Positions 7,323-8,330 of a DNA stretch of 8,330 nt are shown here, in pieces. The stretch covers positions 1 to 8,330 of the forward strand of contig USSR01000282.1 of assembly GCA_900557355.1 (NCBI GenBank). The letters run 5' to 3'. This DNA is from an uncultured Bacteroides sp. Lineage in GTDB: Bacteria; Bacteroidota; Bacteroidia; Bacteroidales; Bacteroidaceae. A program made the translations under genes and the position numbers. Under the pieces are notes generated by a model. It was not told where the DNA came from and did no database searches. It worked only from the letters and a program-made list of their open reading frames with translations. Each line of letters starts with the position of its first letter. Position 1 is the stretch's first letter.

Positions 7323-8236
7323 TGAGAACCCTGAAAATTCTATTATTTCTCTTTATATCTTGCTTGTGCTTTGGTTGCCAATCTTCTTTGCGAAGAGAAA
7401 GCCGGATAGAAAAACAAGATGATGTGTATGTTTTGTCTTTTGCTAATCTTTCTTTCAGTGTATCGGCGGGAAAGGGTGGTCGGATTGTTTCTTTTAAATG
7501 TGAAGATAGGGAGTTGTTGACTTCTGATTCTGTACATAGCAAATATTATGGAGCAACGTTTTGGTTGTCTCCTCAATCTGAATATTGGCCTCAATATCAA
7601 TGTGTTGATGAGTTACCTTACCAAGCAGAGATAGATAAACAAATTCTTCGGTTGGTAAGTCCGCCGGATTCGATAAGCGGTGTATCTGTCACCAAAGAGT
7701 TTTCTATATCGGAAAGAGATTCATCTATCTTGATTCATTATTCTGTCCGGAATGTATCTCGTCAGCTAAAGAGGCTGGCCCCTTGGGATGTGACGAGAGT
7801 GTATGGAGGTTTGAGCTTTTTTCCTGTAGGAGAAACGGATCAGATGAATAAATCTGATGTAACAGGAGGGTATGAAGATAAAGGTATGGTATGGGTTCCG
7901 TGTCCGGATGGTACTAATGAACGCGGTCAGAAGTTATTCTCGACTGCTTATGGAGGTTGGATGGCACATTATTATAGAGGGCTTTTGTTTGTTAAATGTT
8001 TCCCGGACATTAGGCCGGATGAAGCTCCTCCCGGGCAAGGCGAAGTAGAAATCTTTGTAGCACCGAAAGGGCGTTATCTGGAGCTCGAGAATCATGGAAA
8101 GTATGTAGAGTTGCAACCTGGAGAGTCCTTGATGTATCGACAAAAATGGTTCTTGAAAGATGTATCCGATAAAAAACAATCTGATTGGATTGACAATCTG
8201 AAAAGACAGATGAATGAGCCAAAGGTGCATGGGTAA
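7319..8236 (+). CDS. DUF4380-like lipoprotein, possible mutarotase-fold carbohydrate protein
   Basis: This 305-residue protein starts in the ATGA overlap with the GH92 stop, implying translational coupling; a second ATG at 7322 is an equally possible start. A signal peptide (MMRTLKILLFLFISCLCFGC) ends at Cys20. The residues before it (CFG) are a loose lipobox. After a short polar linker, the body looks all-beta: FSVSAGKGGRIVSFK (46-60), YGATFWLSPQSEYWP (77-91), a mid-section with VTKEFSISERDSSILIHY (124-141) and LAPWDVTRV (153-161), then LELENHGKYVELQPGES (254-270) and a terminal RQKWFL (274-279). This pattern (a GGRI strand near the start, alternating strands, a late Glu-rich strand followed by LQPGES) fits the galactose-mutarotase-like fold, and I recognise it as DUF4380-like. 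Family recognition is from memory and no catalytic role is established. By context it may bind, epimerise or process a mannoside released or presented for the GH92 enzyme. No promoter of its own is seen. Confidence 0.8.
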   Translation: MMRTLKILLFLFISCLCFGCQSSLRRESRIEKQDDVYVLSFANLSFSVSAGKGGRIVSFKCEDRELLTSDSVHSKYYGATFWLSPQSEYWPQYQCVDELPYQAEIDKQILRLVSPPDSISGVSVTKEFSISERDSSILIHYSVRNVSRQLKRLAPWDVTRVYGGLSFFPVGETDQMNKSDVTGGYEDKGMVWVPCPDGTNERGQKLFSTAYGGWMAHYYRGLLFVKCFPDIRPDEAPPGQGEVEIFVAPKGRYLELENHGKYVELQPGESLMYRQKWFLKDVSDKKQSDWIDNLKRQMNEPKVHG

Positions 8237-8273
8237 AATTTGCTCTTTCCTGTATTTATAAAATGTTGTTGAA

Positions 8274-8330
8274 TCAGATCTGTCCGTTCTCCACCATCAA
8301 CACTACACGTTCCGTTAGTTTGTCTTCACC
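8274..8330 (-). CDS. Possible C-terminal end of an unidentified convergent gene
   Basis: On the minus strand one frame is open from the window edge to a TGA at 8276-8274, reading GEDKLTERVVLMVENGQI. The other two minus frames close quickly (TAA and TGA within five codons). The composition is protein-like (alternating hydrophobic residues, charged ends), but 18 codons are too few to identify a family or even prove coding. If real, the gene converges on the DUF4380-like gene with a 37-bp gap. I see no clear terminator hairpin in that gap. Confidence 0.35.
   Translation of the reverse strand, partial: GEDKLTERVVLMVENGQI

Noticed and set aside
7297..7600. Two overlapping minus-strand frames over the start of the DUF4380-like gene
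   Set aside because: Both are antisense to the coupled gene with its signal peptide, and neither shows a recognisable domain.
8275..8282. CAGATCTG perfect palindrome
   Set aside because: Eight bases is within chance expectation and it overlaps the possible coding tail.

Overview
The window looks like part of a Bacteroides-type polysaccharide utilisation locus (PUL) from a gut Bacteroidales. The reasons are a SusC/SusD-like outer-membrane pair, lipoprotein signal peptides on three of the four substantial genes, AT-rich leaders with little Shine-Dalgarno sequence, and moderate to low G+C. The species cannot be read from the sequence.

Layout. Positions 1-1550 (minus strand) hold a SusD/RagB-family lipoprotein that runs off the left edge with only its C-terminal end missing. 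Positions 1570-4629 (minus) hold a complete SusC/RagA-family TonB-dependent transporter. The two lie 19 bp apart in the usual susC-susD order. Positions 4630-5042 are a 413-bp divergent intergenic region. On the plus strand follow a GH92-family alpha-mannosidase lipoprotein (5043-7322) and, overlapping it by ATGA, a lipoprotein resembling DUF4380 (7319-8236). The last 57 bases may be the tail of an unidentified convergent gene on the minus strand.

How the parts fit. SusD and SusC would bind an alpha-mannoside (N-glycan or mannan fragment) at the cell surface and import it. The GH92 enzyme would trim terminal alpha-mannose. The DUF4380 protein is made with it by translational coupling and may bind or remodel a sugar. 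The substrate is inferred only from GH92.

The most notable observation is in the divergent region. A near-identical 18-bp element (16/18 matches) occurs twice in inverted orientation. One copy points at susC and lies 111 nt from its ATG; the other points at the GH92 gene and lies 114 nt from its ATG. Each copy sits in an array of short T-rich units repeating every 11 bp. This suggests one activator controlling both operons through paired sites. No regulator gene is in the window, and the SusC has no STN signalling domain, so the regulator is probably encoded elsewhere.
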